64,000 bases of DNA, taken from NCBI RefSeq assembly GCF_001512295.1, contig NZ_LNUP01000018.1:45968-109967 (forward strand), written 5' to 3'. This DNA is from Pseudomonas sp. EpS/L25 (GTDB lineage Bacteria > Pseudomonadota > Gammaproteobacteria > Pseudomonadales > Pseudomonadaceae). Below the pieces are notes generated by a model. It made no database searches. It saw only the letters and a list, made by a program, of their open reading frames with translations, and was not told the origin of the DNA. The position numbers were made by a program, and so were the translations under genes. This document shows, piece by piece, positions 8,957 to 17,868 of the stretch; the first letter of the stretch is position 1, and the number at the start of each line of letters is the position of its first letter.

Positions 8957-11206
8957 TTGGCGCTCGAGTCCCAGCCCCAGATGCAGCCCGATGCCTTGGC
9001 CGATTGTGCCAATGAGCCGATCCATATTCCCGGTAGTATCCAGGAACATGGCTTCCTGTTCGCCGTGGAAGAACCGGGGCTGCGTATCGTGCAGGCCAGC
9101 GCCAACGTGCGCGAATACCTGGGCGTGGGGGTGGACGAGGTACTGGGCCGGACTCTTGGCGAATTGCTGCCGGGGATGGACCTGCCGGCGATGCTCGCGG
9201 CCTTGAACCAGGAAGAACAGAATCCCTCCTACCAGGGCGAGGTGAGCCTCGGCCCGGCGCGGCAGACCTTCGCCCTGTTCATGCATCGCTTCGCCGGAGT
9301 GCTGATCGTCGAATTCGAAGCGCCGGTGGATACTCACCTCGGCCTCAATACCCTGTATCCCATGGTGCGGGTGTTCATCGAACAGCTGCACCAGGCCGAG
9401 ACCGTCGACGCCATCGCCCAGCTCGCCGTGCGCGAGGCGAAGCGGATCTCCGGCTTCGACCACATCATGATCTACCGCTTCGACGAGGACGGTCACGGCC
9501 AGGTGCTCGCCGAGGCGCGCGATCCGGGCGTACCCAGCTATCTGGGGCTGAGATTCCCGGCCTCGGACATTCCCCCCCAGGCCCGGCGACTCTACCTGGC
9601 GAACCGTATCCGCGTGATCGGCGACGCCTACTATCAGCCGTCGCCCCTGGAGCCGCAGGTCAACCCGCTGACTGCCCAGCCGCTGGACCTGAGCTTCGCC
9701 CAGTTGCGTAGCGTCTCGCCGGTGCATCTGCAGTACATGAGGAACATGGGCACCCTGGCGTCCATGTCCATTTCCATCGTGGTCGGCGATCAGCTCTGGG
9801 GCCTGGTGCTCTGCCATGACCGCCAGCCGCAGCGGGTATCCTTCCAGACGCGCACCGCCTGCGAGCTGTTCGGTCGGGTGCTGTCCCTGCAGATCGATGC
9901 GGCCGAGACCCATGCGGAGGCCGACCGCCGTCTCGCCCTGCGCCAGTCCATGGTGCAGATGTTGTCGACCATGGCTGACCGCGACAGCGTCTGCCAGGGC
10001 CTGCTCGACCTGCCGCAGGTGTACCTGGACTTCGCCCGCGCCCAGGGTGCGGCGATCATATCGTCCGACGGGACCGAGCTGATCGGCCAGGCACCGCCGC
10101 GCGAGCGGGTGGACGAGCTGGTCGAGTGGCTGTCGGCCAACGTCAAGGATCACTTCTTCACCGACAACTTGGCTAAGGACGTCGCCGAGCTGCCGAAGCT
10201 GGCGCAGCATGCCGCGGGCATCCTCGCCGTGCCGATCTCCGAGCTGCATTCCCATTACCTGATCTGGTTCCGGACCGAGCTGGTGCAGGTGGTGAACTGG
10301 GCGGGTCGCCCCGCCAAGGTGGATCAGGGTGACGGCCGTCTGTCGCCGCGCCAGAGCTTCGCGCTCTGGCAGGAGACGGTACGGGGGCTGTCCCTGCCCT
10401 GGTCCGCACTGGAAGTGGAAAGCGCCCTGGAACTGCGCAACGCCGTGCGCGGCATCGTCCTGCGCAAGGCCGAGGAGATGGCTGAACTGGCCGAGGAGCT
10501 GCAGCGCAGCAACAAGGAGCTGGCCGCCTTCTCCTACAGTGTGTCCCACGACCTGCGTGCACCGCTGCGACACATCGCCGGCTATGCCGAGCTGCTGGGC
10601 GACATCGAGGGCGGCAAGCTGTCCGATCGTGGTCGTCGCTTCCTGGAGAACATCGGCACCTCGGCCCGCTTCGCCGGCAGCCTGGTGGACAACCTGCTGA
10701 GCTTCTCGCAGATGGGCCGGGCGGCGATCCGCTACTCCGACGTCAACCTGACCGCGCTGGTGGAAGCCATCCGCGAGGAAATGGCGCCGGACTATGCCGA
10801 CCGGCGGGTGGAATGGCGGGTCGGCACTCTGCCCGTGGTCATCGCCGACGCGGCCTTCGTCCACCTGGCCTTGCGCAACCTGCTGGCCAATGCCATCAAG
10901 TACAGCCGCTATGCGGACCCGGCGGTGATCGAGATCGGTACGCTGCCGAGCGAGTCCGAGGATGTGGTCTTCGTACGCGACAACGGCGTCGGCTTCAACA
11001 TGGATTACGTGAATAAGCTGTTCGGCGTATTCCAGCGCCTCCACCATGCCGACGAGTTCGAGGGTGTTGGTATCGGTCTGGCCAGTGTCAGGCGCATCAT
11101 CGAGCGCCACGATGGCCGGGTCTGGGCCGAGGGCGCAGTAGGCGAGGGCGCCACCTTCTATTTCGCATTACCCAAACAACGGCCGTCGCCGGTACACAAA
11201 AGGTAG
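8957..11206 (+). CDS. bphP: Bacteriophytochrome histidine kinase
   Basis: This 749-residue red/far-red light sensor has the order PAS, GAF, PHY, HisKA, HATPase. Cys17 precedes ANEPIHIPG and is the expected thioether site for biliverdin. The GAF domain carries PASDIP (201-206) and histidines 257 and 287. The PHY tongue has PRQSF (464-468). The phosphoacceptor is His531 in SVSHDLRAPLRHI, and an N-box and GVGIGLA motif follow. The preferred start is the TTG at 8957, with GAGAGG eight bases upstream; the ATG at 8981 has no ribosome binding site. Eight bases separate it from the response regulator, and heme oxygenase closes the cluster. The kinase probably signals to one or both downstream proteins. 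Confidence 0.93.
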   Translation: MALESQPQMQPDALADCANEPIHIPGSIQEHGFLFAVEEPGLRIVQASANVREYLGVGVDEVLGRTLGELLPGMDLPAMLAALNQEEQNPSYQGEVSLGPARQTFALFMHRFAGVLIVEFEAPVDTHLGLNTLYPMVRVFIEQLHQAETVDAIAQLAVREAKRISGFDHIMIYRFDEDGHGQVLAEARDPGVPSYLGLRFPASDIPPQARRLYLANRIRVIGDAYYQPSPLEPQVNPLTAQPLDLSFAQLRSVSPVHLQYMRNMGTLASMSISIVVGDQLWGLVLCHDRQPQRVSFQTRTACELFGRVLSLQIDAAETHAEADRRLALRQSMVQMLSTMADRDSVCQGLLDLPQVYLDFARAQGAAIISSDGTELIGQAPPRERVDELVEWLSANVKDHFFTDNLAKDVAELPKLAQHAAGILAVPISELHSHYLIWFRTELVQVVNWAGRPAKVDQGDGRLSPRQSFALWQETVRGLSLPWSALEVESALELRNAVRGIVLRKAEEMAELAEELQRSNKELAAFSYSVSHDLRAPLRHIAGYAELLGDIEGGKLSDRGRRFLENIGTSARFAGSLVDNLLSFSQMGRAAIRYSDVNLTALVEAIREEMAPDYADRRVEWRVGTLPVVIADAAFVHLALRNLLANAIKYSRYADPAVIEIGTLPSESEDVVFVRDNGVGFNMDYVNKLFGVFQRLHHADEFEGVGIGLASVRRIIERHDGRVWAEGAVGEGATFYFALPKQRPSPVHKR

Positions 11207-11214
11207 TCCTGTTC

Positions 11215-11676
11215 ATGCTCAAGCCCATAGTGCTGGTCGAAGACAATCCGCACGACCTGGAACTTACCTTGGTGGCCCTGGAGCGCAGCCAGCTCGCCAA
11301 CGACGTGGTGGTGCTCCGCGATGGCGCCGAGGCGGTCGACTACCTGCTGCGCCGCGAGTCCCACGTCGACCGTGAACCGGGCAATCCGGCGGTGATGCTG
11401 CTGGATCTCAAGCTGCCCAAGGTCGATGGCCTGGAAGTGCTGCAGCTGGTCCGTGAAACACCGGAACTCTGTAGCATTCCGGTCGTGATGCTCACTTCGT
11501 CGCGCGAAGAGCCGGATCTCGAGAAGGCCTACGGGCTCGGCGTGAATGCCTATGTGGTCAAGCCGGTGGAGTTTCGCGACTTCGTCGCCGCGATCAGCGA
11601 TCTCGGCGTATTCTGGGCCGTGCTCAATGAGCCGCCCCCCGGTTCGCGACGCGTGGCGCGCCGTATCGGTCGCTAG
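11215..11676 (+). CDS. Single-domain response regulator
   Basis: This 153-residue protein is one REC domain. It has the acidic pair Glu9-Asp10, phosphoacceptor Asp64 in LLDLKLPKVDG, Thr94 and Lys116 in VVKPVEF. It has no DNA-binding or enzymatic output domain, as in the Rcp1-type regulators that pair with bacterial phytochromes. It starts eight bases after bphP and is most likely its phosphotransfer partner, relaying signal by protein contact. A basic ~25-residue C-terminal tail ends RRVARRIGR. Confidence 0.9.
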   Translation: MLKPIVLVEDNPHDLELTLVALERSQLANDVVVLRDGAEAVDYLLRRESHVDREPGNPAVMLLDLKLPKVDGLEVLQLVRETPELCSIPVVMLTSSREEPDLEKAYGLGVNAYVVKPVEFRDFVAAISDLGVFWAVLNEPPPGSRRVARRIGR

Positions 11677-11778
11677 CGAGTGAGCAAGATAGATCTACCT
11701 CCAGCCCATTCTTCGCGCCAGGCGGACGCTCGCGACCCGGCTCCCCTGAGCGAACAGCTGCAAGGCCGACGTCCGTTT

Positions 11779-14190
11779 ATGCCACTCTCGAAGAAGATCA
11801 AGATCCTGCTGGTGGAAGACAGCAAGCTCGATGCGGAGCTGATCCTGATCGAGCTGGAGCGGCACGGCTTCGAACTCCAGTCCAAGATCGTCTACGAGCG
11901 CACCGGGCTGACGCTGGCCCTGAGTCAGCAGACCTACGACATCATCCTTTCCGACATCATCCTGCCCGGTTTCTCGGGCGCCGAGGCGCTGCGCGTAGCC
12001 CGCGCCCTGGCACCGGGCACGCCCTTCATCTTCGTCTCGGGGATCTTCGGTGAAGTCCACGCCGTGGAGATGATGCGCCTGGGGGCCAACGACTACGTGC
12101 TCAAGCAGAGCATGGAACTGCTGGCCAAGGCGGTGGAGCGCGCCCTGCTGGTGGTGCACGAGCGCCGCGAGCGGCGGCGCGCCGAGGAAGCCCTGCACAG
12201 CCTCGAGGTCCGCTCGCGACTGGCCATGGATGCCTCGCGACTGGGCATGTGGGAGTACCTCCCCGCCAGCCAGACCCTGGTCTGGGACGAACGCTGCAAG
12301 GCCATGTTCGGCCTGCCGGCGGATGCCGTGGTGGATCTGAAGGTGTTCGCCCGGCTGTGCGGCGCCGATGGACTCGACCGTTTCCTCGACACGGTCCGCC
12401 AGGCCAGTACCGACGAGCGGGACGACGACTACCGCAGCGAATACCGCATCCGCCTCGATAACGGTTCCCAGCGTTGGGTGGAGACCCGCGGCCAGCCGTT
12501 CTTCGATGCCGGGGTCTGCACCCGTTTCCTCGGCGTGATGCTCGACATCACCCAGCAACGCGATGCGGCGGAAAAGCTCGAGCGCCTCAACGTCAGCCTC
12601 GGTGAGCGTGTCGAGGAGCGGACCCGCGAACGCGACCGGACCTGGGATCTCACCCGCGACCTACTGCTGGTGTGTCGCCCGGACGGCACCCTGGTCGCGC
12701 TCAACCCGGCCTGGGAAGAAAACCTCGGCTGGTCGCGGATGCAACTGCTCGATTCGTCCCTGCTGGACTTGGTGCATCCGGACGAGCGCAGCCTCACCGA
12801 CAACGAACTCAAGCAACTGGCCACGCGGGCGGCCAGTCAGCGCTTCGTCAACCGGATCCGCCATTTCGATGGTAGCTATCGCTGGATTTCCTGGACCGCG
12901 GTGCCGGATGCCGGCATGACCTACTGTTCCGGCCGCGACATCTCCTCCGAAGTCCTGGCAATGGAGGAGCTGGCCGCGGCCAACCGCCAGCTGCGCGAGC
13001 AGATCGACGAGCGCGAGCGGGTGGAAGCGACCCTGCAGCAGATGCAGCGCCTGGAAGCCGTTGGCCAGCTCACCGCCGGGGTGGCCCACGACTTCAACAA
13101 CCTGCTGACGGTCATTCTCAGCAGCGCCAGTTTCCTCGAACGCGATTTGACCCGCCTGGGCGCCAGCGACAAGACCCAGGGGCGGGTGCAGAACATCCGC
13201 GAAGCGGGCGAGCGGGGCGCCAAGCTTACCGCCCAGTTGCTGGCCTTTTCCCGGCGCCAGCGCCTGGCCCCCAAGCCGGTCAAGCTCAACGAGACGGTCG
13301 AGGGCATGCTCGAACTGCTGCGCAGCACCATGGGCGGCAGTGTCTGGATCGAGACCCACCTGCGCGCCGACTGCTGGCATGCCCTGGTCGACCCGACCCA
13401 GATCGAGCTGATCATCCTCAACCTGGCGATCAATGCCCGGGATGCCATGGCGGTGGGGGGCACCCTGCGCCTGAGCACCTCGAACCAGGTGATCAGCGAA
13501 GCGCCCCGACGGCCCGAAGAACCCGAGCCTGGCGAGTACGTGCTGCTGGCCGTACAGGATTCCGGCACCGGCATGAGCGAGGAGGTGCTGGCCAAGGCCT
13601 TCGAACCCTTCTTCACCACCAAGGAAGTCGGCAAGGGCTCGGGCCTGGGGCTGGCGCAGGTGTTCGGCTTCGCCAAGCAGTCCGGGGGTGGGGTGCGCAT
13701 CGAGACGCGGATGGGATCGGGCACCACGGTGCTGGTCTACCTGCCGCGGACCGAGGCCGACGAGACTCAGGACCCGGTGGGGCTGCCAGCCCCGGGGCGC
13801 GACGAGCAAGCTGCCGAGCGGCGCATCCTGCTGGTCGACGACGACCAGGCGGTACGCAACGTGACCGCGGCGCTGCTGGCCGATCTGGGCTACCAGGTGG
13901 TGGAGGCCAGCAACGGCTTCGCCGCCCTGAGCGCCTTGGAGCGCGACCCGCAGATCGACCTGCTGCTGGCCGACTTCGCCATGCCCGGCATGAACGGCGC
14001 CGAGCTGGCGCGCCAGGTACGCAAGCGGCTGCCGCAGCTGCCGGTGGTCTTCATCACCGGGTACGCCGAACTGGGCGAACTCGATCCCGAACAGTCCTTC
14101 ATCGTACCCAAGCCCTTCCGTGAAGCGGACCTGGCAGCGCGCCTGCAGGCCGCGCTGCGGGGCGAGAAGCCCCAGCCGTCGCCGGCCTGA
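11779..14190 (+). CDS. Hybrid sensor histidine kinase (REC-PAS-PAS-HK-REC)
   Basis: This 803-residue cytoplasmic kinase starts with a REC domain (phosphoacceptor about Asp59 in IILSDIILPG). Two PAS domains (about 145-265 and 290-395), a short coiled coil and a HisKA domain with His437 in GVAHDFNNLLTVI follow. It ends with a HATPase containing GLGLAQVFGF and a second REC with LLADFAMPG. The frame opens with a GTG at 11680, three bases after the previous stop. However, the 33 codons before the ATG at 11779 have only about 56% GC in third positions, unlike the gene body, and the REC domain begins just after this ATG, so the shorter start is preferred. Position in the cluster suggests it integrates phytochrome output with another PAS-sensed input. 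Confidence 0.88.
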   Translation: MPLSKKIKILLVEDSKLDAELILIELERHGFELQSKIVYERTGLTLALSQQTYDIILSDIILPGFSGAEALRVARALAPGTPFIFVSGIFGEVHAVEMMRLGANDYVLKQSMELLAKAVERALLVVHERRERRRAEEALHSLEVRSRLAMDASRLGMWEYLPASQTLVWDERCKAMFGLPADAVVDLKVFARLCGADGLDRFLDTVRQASTDERDDDYRSEYRIRLDNGSQRWVETRGQPFFDAGVCTRFLGVMLDITQQRDAAEKLERLNVSLGERVEERTRERDRTWDLTRDLLLVCRPDGTLVALNPAWEENLGWSRMQLLDSSLLDLVHPDERSLTDNELKQLATRAASQRFVNRIRHFDGSYRWISWTAVPDAGMTYCSGRDISSEVLAMEELAAANRQLREQIDERERVEATLQQMQRLEAVGQLTAGVAHDFNNLLTVILSSASFLERDLTRLGASDKTQGRVQNIREAGERGAKLTAQLLAFSRRQRLAPKPVKLNETVEGMLELLRSTMGGSVWIETHLRADCWHALVDPTQIELIILNLAINARDAMAVGGTLRLSTSNQVISEAPRRPEEPEPGEYVLLAVQDSGTGMSEEVLAKAFEPFFTTKEVGKGSGLGLAQVFGFAKQSGGGVRIETRMGSGTTVLVYLPRTEADETQDPVGLPAPGRDEQAAERRILLVDDDQAVRNVTAALLADLGYQVVEASNGFAALSALERDPQIDLLLADFAMPGMNGAELARQVRKRLPQLPVVFITGYAELGELDPEQSFIVPKPFREADLAARLQAALRGEKPQPSPA

Positions 14191-14202
14191 CGAGGTATTT
14201 GC

Positions 14203-14772
14203 GTGTCCATCCGTGAAATGTTGCGTGCCGAAGGCGGTGCCCTGCACGCGCAGGTCGATGCCGCCTTCGGTCGCTATGCGCTGCACAGTCGTTCCGACTA
14301 CACCGCCTTCCTGCAAGCACACGCCCAGGCGCTGTTCGGCCTGGAAGCCCTGCTGGAGCGGTCCGGTATCGAACGGCTGCTGCCCGACTGGGCGGAGCGT
14401 CGGCGTACCCAGGCCCTGGGCGCCGACCTGCAGTGCCTACAGGTCGCGGCTCCGCAACCCGAGGTCTTCGAGCGGACCCTCGATGAAGGCGAGTGCTGGG
14501 GCGTGGCCTATGTGCTGGAAGGCTCGCGGCTGGGCTCGCGACTGCTGGATCGCCATGTGGGTGAGAGTCCCGACGAAGGCGTGCGCGAGGCACGCGCCTA
14601 TCTCGGTCATGTGCCCCCGAAGGGCGCCTGGCCGGCCTTCCTCGAGCGACTCGACCATGCCGGTGGCGATGCGGCGCTGCATCCGGCGATGCTGGCCGGT
14701 CAACGCCTGGCCTTCACGATCTTCCTGGCGGCAGGGCGGCGCTATGCGCCGGGCACCGCGCCGCTTCCCTGA
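14203..14772 (+). CDS. bphO: Biliverdin-producing heme oxygenase
   Basis: This 189-residue protein matches the bacterial heme oxygenase fold: His15 in ALHAQVDAAFGRY is the expected proximal heme ligand, and GVAYVLEGSRLGSRLL is the distal-helix signature. It opens heme to biliverdin, CO and iron, supplying the chromophore for the phytochrome in the same cluster. It begins with GTG 12 bases after the hybrid kinase stop, with GAGG upstream. Placement at the end of the cluster rather than directly before bphP is less usual, but the linkage makes the assignment to BphO firm. Confidence 0.9.
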   Translation: MSIREMLRAEGGALHAQVDAAFGRYALHSRSDYTAFLQAHAQALFGLEALLERSGIERLLPDWAERRRTQALGADLQCLQVAAPQPEVFERTLDEGECWGVAYVLEGSRLGSRLLDRHVGESPDEGVREARAYLGHVPPKGAWPAFLERLDHAGGDAALHPAMLAGQRLAFTIFLAAGRRYAPGTAPLP

Positions 14773-14778
14773 GGCCGC

Positions 14779-15654
14779 TCAGAAGCCTCTCAGGTAGCTG
14801 ATGACCTCGGCGGCACCCAGCCGCTCCAGGGTTTCCGCGAGTATCCGGGTGCTGGCCACTGCGTTGGGCAACAGCAGCCATTCCAGATCCTGTCCCGGCG
14901 CTGCCATGGGCAGGCGGGCGTAGTCGAGCTTCAGGCCCAGCAGGACCTGGATGAAATCCGGGTGATTCCACACGGCGTTGGGCAGCGCATAGAGGGTGAA
15001 GGCCTCATGCAGGCGTTCGATGGCCGCCGCCTCGAGCCGCAACTGTTGTACCTGTACCGGGACTTCCACGGCGATGCCGCGAATCCGCGCGTAGGCCACG
15101 ATGCTGGCGAAGGCGAGGGTAGTGGCCGCGTCGTTGTCGAGGAAGAAGCGCTGCCCACGCCAGTTGGCCTGGCGCAGCTTCAGTGGGTGCTCGGCGGACA
15201 GCGTGGGCAGGGTGCGATAGAGCGCCGCCTGGAAGTCGCGGTAACCGATGATGCGGACCTGCTCGCGGGCCGCCGGCAAAGCCGCCAGTTCCTCCAGGTG
15301 CACCACGTCGTCCGGAATCTGCTCCTGGGGGCGGTGGCAAAGGCCATCCAGGGCGCGCAGGTCGAAGGAGGACGACTGCAGCGTCTCGGCGACCACCAGC
15401 TGGCTCAGCAGCGCATGGGCCGTGCTCTTGATTTCCTGGGTAGGGCCGGACAGGGCCGCACGGGGTAGGCCGAGGAGCAGCTGAAGTGGATGTCCGTCAT
15501 CCCACCAAAGGCTCTCCCGGGGTGGGGGGATGGGAGTAAAGGCATCGGCCAGACGCTCGAGGCATCGCTGGATGCGCCGGCTCGCGAGCGACGGATGCAG
15601 ATGCAACGCCAGTGAAGACCAGGGTCCGCCCAGGAGGTTGGCGTTGTTGCTCAT
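14779..15654 (-). CDS. Conserved hypothetical protein, resembles DUF6685
   Basis: This 291-residue soluble protein has no signal peptide or membrane segment. Features include WWDDGHPLQLLLGLPR near residue 50, IGYRDFQAALYR near 135, and a pattern recalling the Pseudomonas DUF6685 family, though that link is from memory. No catalytic motif was recognised. It is convergent with bphO, only six bases away, and divergent from pyrD, so it is not part of either operon. Confidence 0.7.
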   Translation of the reverse strand: MSNNANLLGGPWSSLALHLHPSLASRRIQRCLERLADAFTPIPPPRESLWWDDGHPLQLLLGLPRAALSGPTQEIKSTAHALLSQLVVAETLQSSSFDLRALDGLCHRPQEQIPDDVVHLEELAALPAAREQVRIIGYRDFQAALYRTLPTLSAEHPLKLRQANWRGQRFFLDNDAATTLAFASIVAYARIRGIAVEVPVQVQQLRLEAAAIERLHEAFTLYALPNAVWNHPDFIQVLLGLKLDYARLPMAAPGQDLEWLLLPNAVASTRILAETLERLGAAEVISYLRGF

Positions 15655-15982
15655 GGGGTCTCCGGGGCGAAAGGGAACTGCATGACCGATACAGGAGTGG
15701 TGTTACCGGTGCTGCTAATCGCGAGAGGCGGCGATTTTTGGCTGCGGGTAGTGTCGCTACCCTGGCCAAGCTATGCCTCGTCGTGGTACCTGGCCTTGGC
15801 CTGCAGGACCGTTACGCATGCATAAGACATCAGACCAGCGTGGCAGAGACCGCATTATCGTCAAATGATTCCCGAAAGGTACGATCTTTTGCATGAGCGA
15901 CCACCCACCTTGATAGCGAGCGACATATGGCGGGTGGCAAGCCTGTATAATGCGCGGTTTCCGAATCGCCTGTGAGTCCGCC
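15655..15982. other. 328-bp intergenic region upstream of pyrD
   Basis: The region separates the divergent hypothetical gene and pyrD. It contains the pyrD -10 box and otherwise no recognisable gene, repeat or operator. Confidence 0.4.
15946..15951 (+). promoter_or_regulatory. Perfect -10 box of the pyrD promoter
   Basis: TATAAT lies 31 bases before the pyrD start, predicting transcription from about 15958 and a ~25-base leader. The -35 position (about 15923) holds only a weak match. A TTGATA at 15910 is too far away to be its partner. Confidence 0.5.
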
Positions 15983-17002
15983 ATGTACGACGCGCTCCGT
16001 CCTTTGCTGTTCAAATTGTCCCCGGAAGGCTCCCACGAGCTCGCGCTGGATCTGATCGGCGCTGCCGGTCGCCTGGGCCTGACCGGGCTGGGGCGGCAAC
16101 CGGGCCGCCTGCCGGTGCAGGTCATGGGGCTGGAGTTTCCCAATCCGGTGGGCCTGGCCGCCGGGCTCGACAAGAACGGCACCGCCATCGACGGCTTCGC
16201 CGGCCTGGGCTTCGGCTTCGTCGAGATCGGTACCGTGACGCCACGTCCGCAGCCGGGCAATCCCAAGCCACGGCTGTTCCGCCTGGAACAGGCCGAGGCC
16301 ATCATCAACCGCATGGGTTTCAACAATGCGGGCGTGGATGCCCTGATCGAGCGGGTTCGGGCGGCGCGTTTCAAGGGCGTACTCGGGATCAACATCGGCA
16401 AGAATGCCGATACCCCGGTGGAGCGGGCGGTGGACGACTACCTGATCGGCCTGGACAGGGTCTATGCCCATGCCAGCTACATCACGGTGAACGTCAGCTC
16501 CCCCAACACGCCCGGCCTGCGTAGCCTGCAGTTCGGCGATGCGCTCAAGAGCCTGCTGGAGGCGCTGCGCCAGCGCCAGGAAGACTTGGCCGTGCAACAG
16601 GGCCGGCGAGTGCCCATCGCCATCAAGATCGCGCCCGACATGACCGACGAAGAGATCGTGCTCACCGCCCAGGCGATCCGCGATGCGGGGATGGACGCCA
16701 TCATCGCCACCAACACCACCCTGGGCCGCGAAGGGGTGGAGAACCTGCCCTATGCGGCCGAGGCGGGCGGGCTGTCGGGTGCCCCGGTGCGGGCGAAGAG
16801 CACCCATGTGGTCCGGGTGCTGGCAGGGGAGTTGGGCGGGCGCCTGCCGATCATCGCAGCCGGGGGCATTCTCTCGGGCGAGGATGCGGCGGAAAAGATC
16901 GCCGCGGGGGCGAGCCTGGTGCAGATCTACAGTGGCTTCATCTACCGTGGCCCAGCCTTGATTCGCGAGGCGGTGGACGCCATCGCGGCGACCCGGTCCT
17001 GA
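15983..17002 (+). CDS. pyrD: Dihydroorotate dehydrogenase (quinone), class 2
   Basis: This 339-residue membrane-associated flavoenzyme oxidises dihydroorotate to orotate with quinone in pyrimidine synthesis. An amphipathic N-terminal helix ([20 protein letters not shown]) marks class 2. FMN and substrate motifs follow: [26 protein letters not shown], and [11 protein letters not shown], which bears the catalytic serine. AAGGILSG closes the barrel. The start at 15983 gives the family N-terminus and excludes an 11-codon upstream extension. A perfect -10 box lies just upstream. The last base of its stop codon is the first base of a 214-bp inverted-repeat element. Confidence 0.96.
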   Translation: MYDALRPLLFKLSPEGSHELALDLIGAAGRLGLTGLGRQPGRLPVQVMGLEFPNPVGLAAGLDKNGTAIDGFAGLGFGFVEIGTVTPRPQPGNPKPRLFRLEQAEAIINRMGFNNAGVDALIERVRAARFKGVLGINIGKNADTPVERAVDDYLIGLDRVYAHASYITVNVSSPNTPGLRSLQFGDALKSLLEALRQRQEDLAVQQGRRVPIAIKIAPDMTDEEIVLTAQAIRDAGMDAIIATNTTLGREGVENLPYAAEAGGLSGAPVRAKSTHVVRVLAGELGGRLPIIAAGGILSGEDAAEKIAAGASLVQIYSGFIYRGPALIREAVDAIAATRS

Positions 17003-17215
17003 GAGCCTGTTCAAAGTCTCGCGAGCTAGAGCCAAACAAGGCGCAACGACCAACGGGAGTAACAGCCAATGGCTGGCCCGTAGGGTGAGCGCCAGCGAAT
17101 CAAATGCCTGAGGAAGCGGATCGGACCCGCGCTCGGGTTTACAAGTGGTAAATGAGCATTCTGAAGGCATTTTCAACGCAGTTTGGCGACGCGCAGCAGC
17201 CTTTGAACAGGCTCT
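17002..17215. repeat. Dispersed inverted-end repeat, copy A
   Basis: A 214-bp element with perfect 15-bp ends: AGAGCCTGTTCAAAG at 17002-17016 and its complement at 17201-17215. The interior shares the tract around TAAATGAGCATT with copies at 28951, 43006 and 48862. The left end coincides with the last base of the pyrD stop codon. It is too short to code for a transposase, so it may be a MITE-like element or a 3'-end processing or terminator module. Confidence 0.85.
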
Positions 17216-17223
17216 GAGGGGAA

Positions 17224-17244
17224 GGGGGCTCTTCACGAGCCCCC
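17224..17244. terminator. Hairpin downstream of rmf and pyrD
   Basis: An 8-bp GC stem (17224-17231 with 17237-17244) with a 5-base loop lies between the convergent pyrD (beyond repeat A) and rmf. A weak T-containing tract follows on the minus strand, so it probably terminates rmf, about 90 bases after its stop. Confidence 0.5.
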
Positions 17245-17333
17245 GCGGGACCTAGTCCCAGATCCTGGAGAGGGATCTAACTGGAAAACCAGACTGTCAT
17301 GGAAGCCCTGGGGCTTGCCCTAGTGAAATCGAA

Positions 17334-17549
17334 TTAGCCTGCGGCCTGCAGTTGATTCATGCGTTGAAGACCGGCGGTGCCCACGTAGCCGTCCCATTGG
17401 TCGCTACGGCCCTCGCGCCAGCCGTTGAGCCAGGCCTGCCGAACGGCGTCCTGAGTGAAGGGACAGAGGTCCCGGGATTTGCCCACAATGCCGTGCTGAT
17501 AACCACGTTGGAAAGCTCGTTCCATTGGATCACGCTTGAGTCTTCTCAT
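17334..17549 (-). CDS. rmf: Ribosome modulation factor
   Basis: This 71-residue basic protein has the RMF pattern: MRRLKRDPMERAFQRGYQHG, then a central CPF and RQAWLNGWREGRSDQWDGYVG. RMF binds 70S ribosomes in stationary phase and drives 100S dimer formation. It lies between pyrD and rlmKL, a neighbourhood conserved in Pseudomonas. A RaiA/HPF-type factor is encoded 5 kb away in this window. The 319-base leader upstream probably carries growth-phase control. Confidence 0.95.
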   Translation of the reverse strand: MRRLKRDPMERAFQRGYQHGIVGKSRDLCPFTQDAVRQAWLNGWREGRSDQWDGYVGTAGLQRMNQLQAAG

Positions 17550-17868
17550 AGGGTAGTGCCCTCATCGGTTGACTTGCAGATTGTCCATGGCCCGTTGCAG
17601 GCCTGGATGCCAGAGCCGGCTTTCTGGCACCCGTCCCGTGCCTGAGCAGCGCGGGTGATCAATTACTAACCAATGGAACGTGACCTGGGAACGACCATTT
17701 AGCTATAAGCCGTAACCAGATCGAAATGAAAAGGCGATATGTCGCCGCCGAAATGCCGCCACTGCGGCTTGTTGAGACGCAGTCAAACTTTCTTCGAGGG
17801 GGTATTTTTCGCCCGGTAATCCGACCAAAGGCAGAAAAGTTCCCGCCCTCCTACCTATGGATTCAACG
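17550..17868. other. 319-bp intergenic region between divergent rmf and rlmKL
   Basis: The region is AT-richer than its neighbours near 17660-17720 and must hold both promoters. No clear promoter pair, palindrome or small gene was found by eye. Confidence 0.4.

Noticed and set aside
11680-11778. GTG at 11680 as the start of the hybrid kinase
   Set aside because: There is no ribosome binding site, the codons have about 56% GC in third positions unlike the gene, and the REC domain starts just after the ATG at 11779. Not excluded.
15910-15951. TTGATA at 15910 as the -35 box of the pyrD promoter
   Set aside because: The spacer to TATAAT would be 30 bases, far beyond the usual 16-18.
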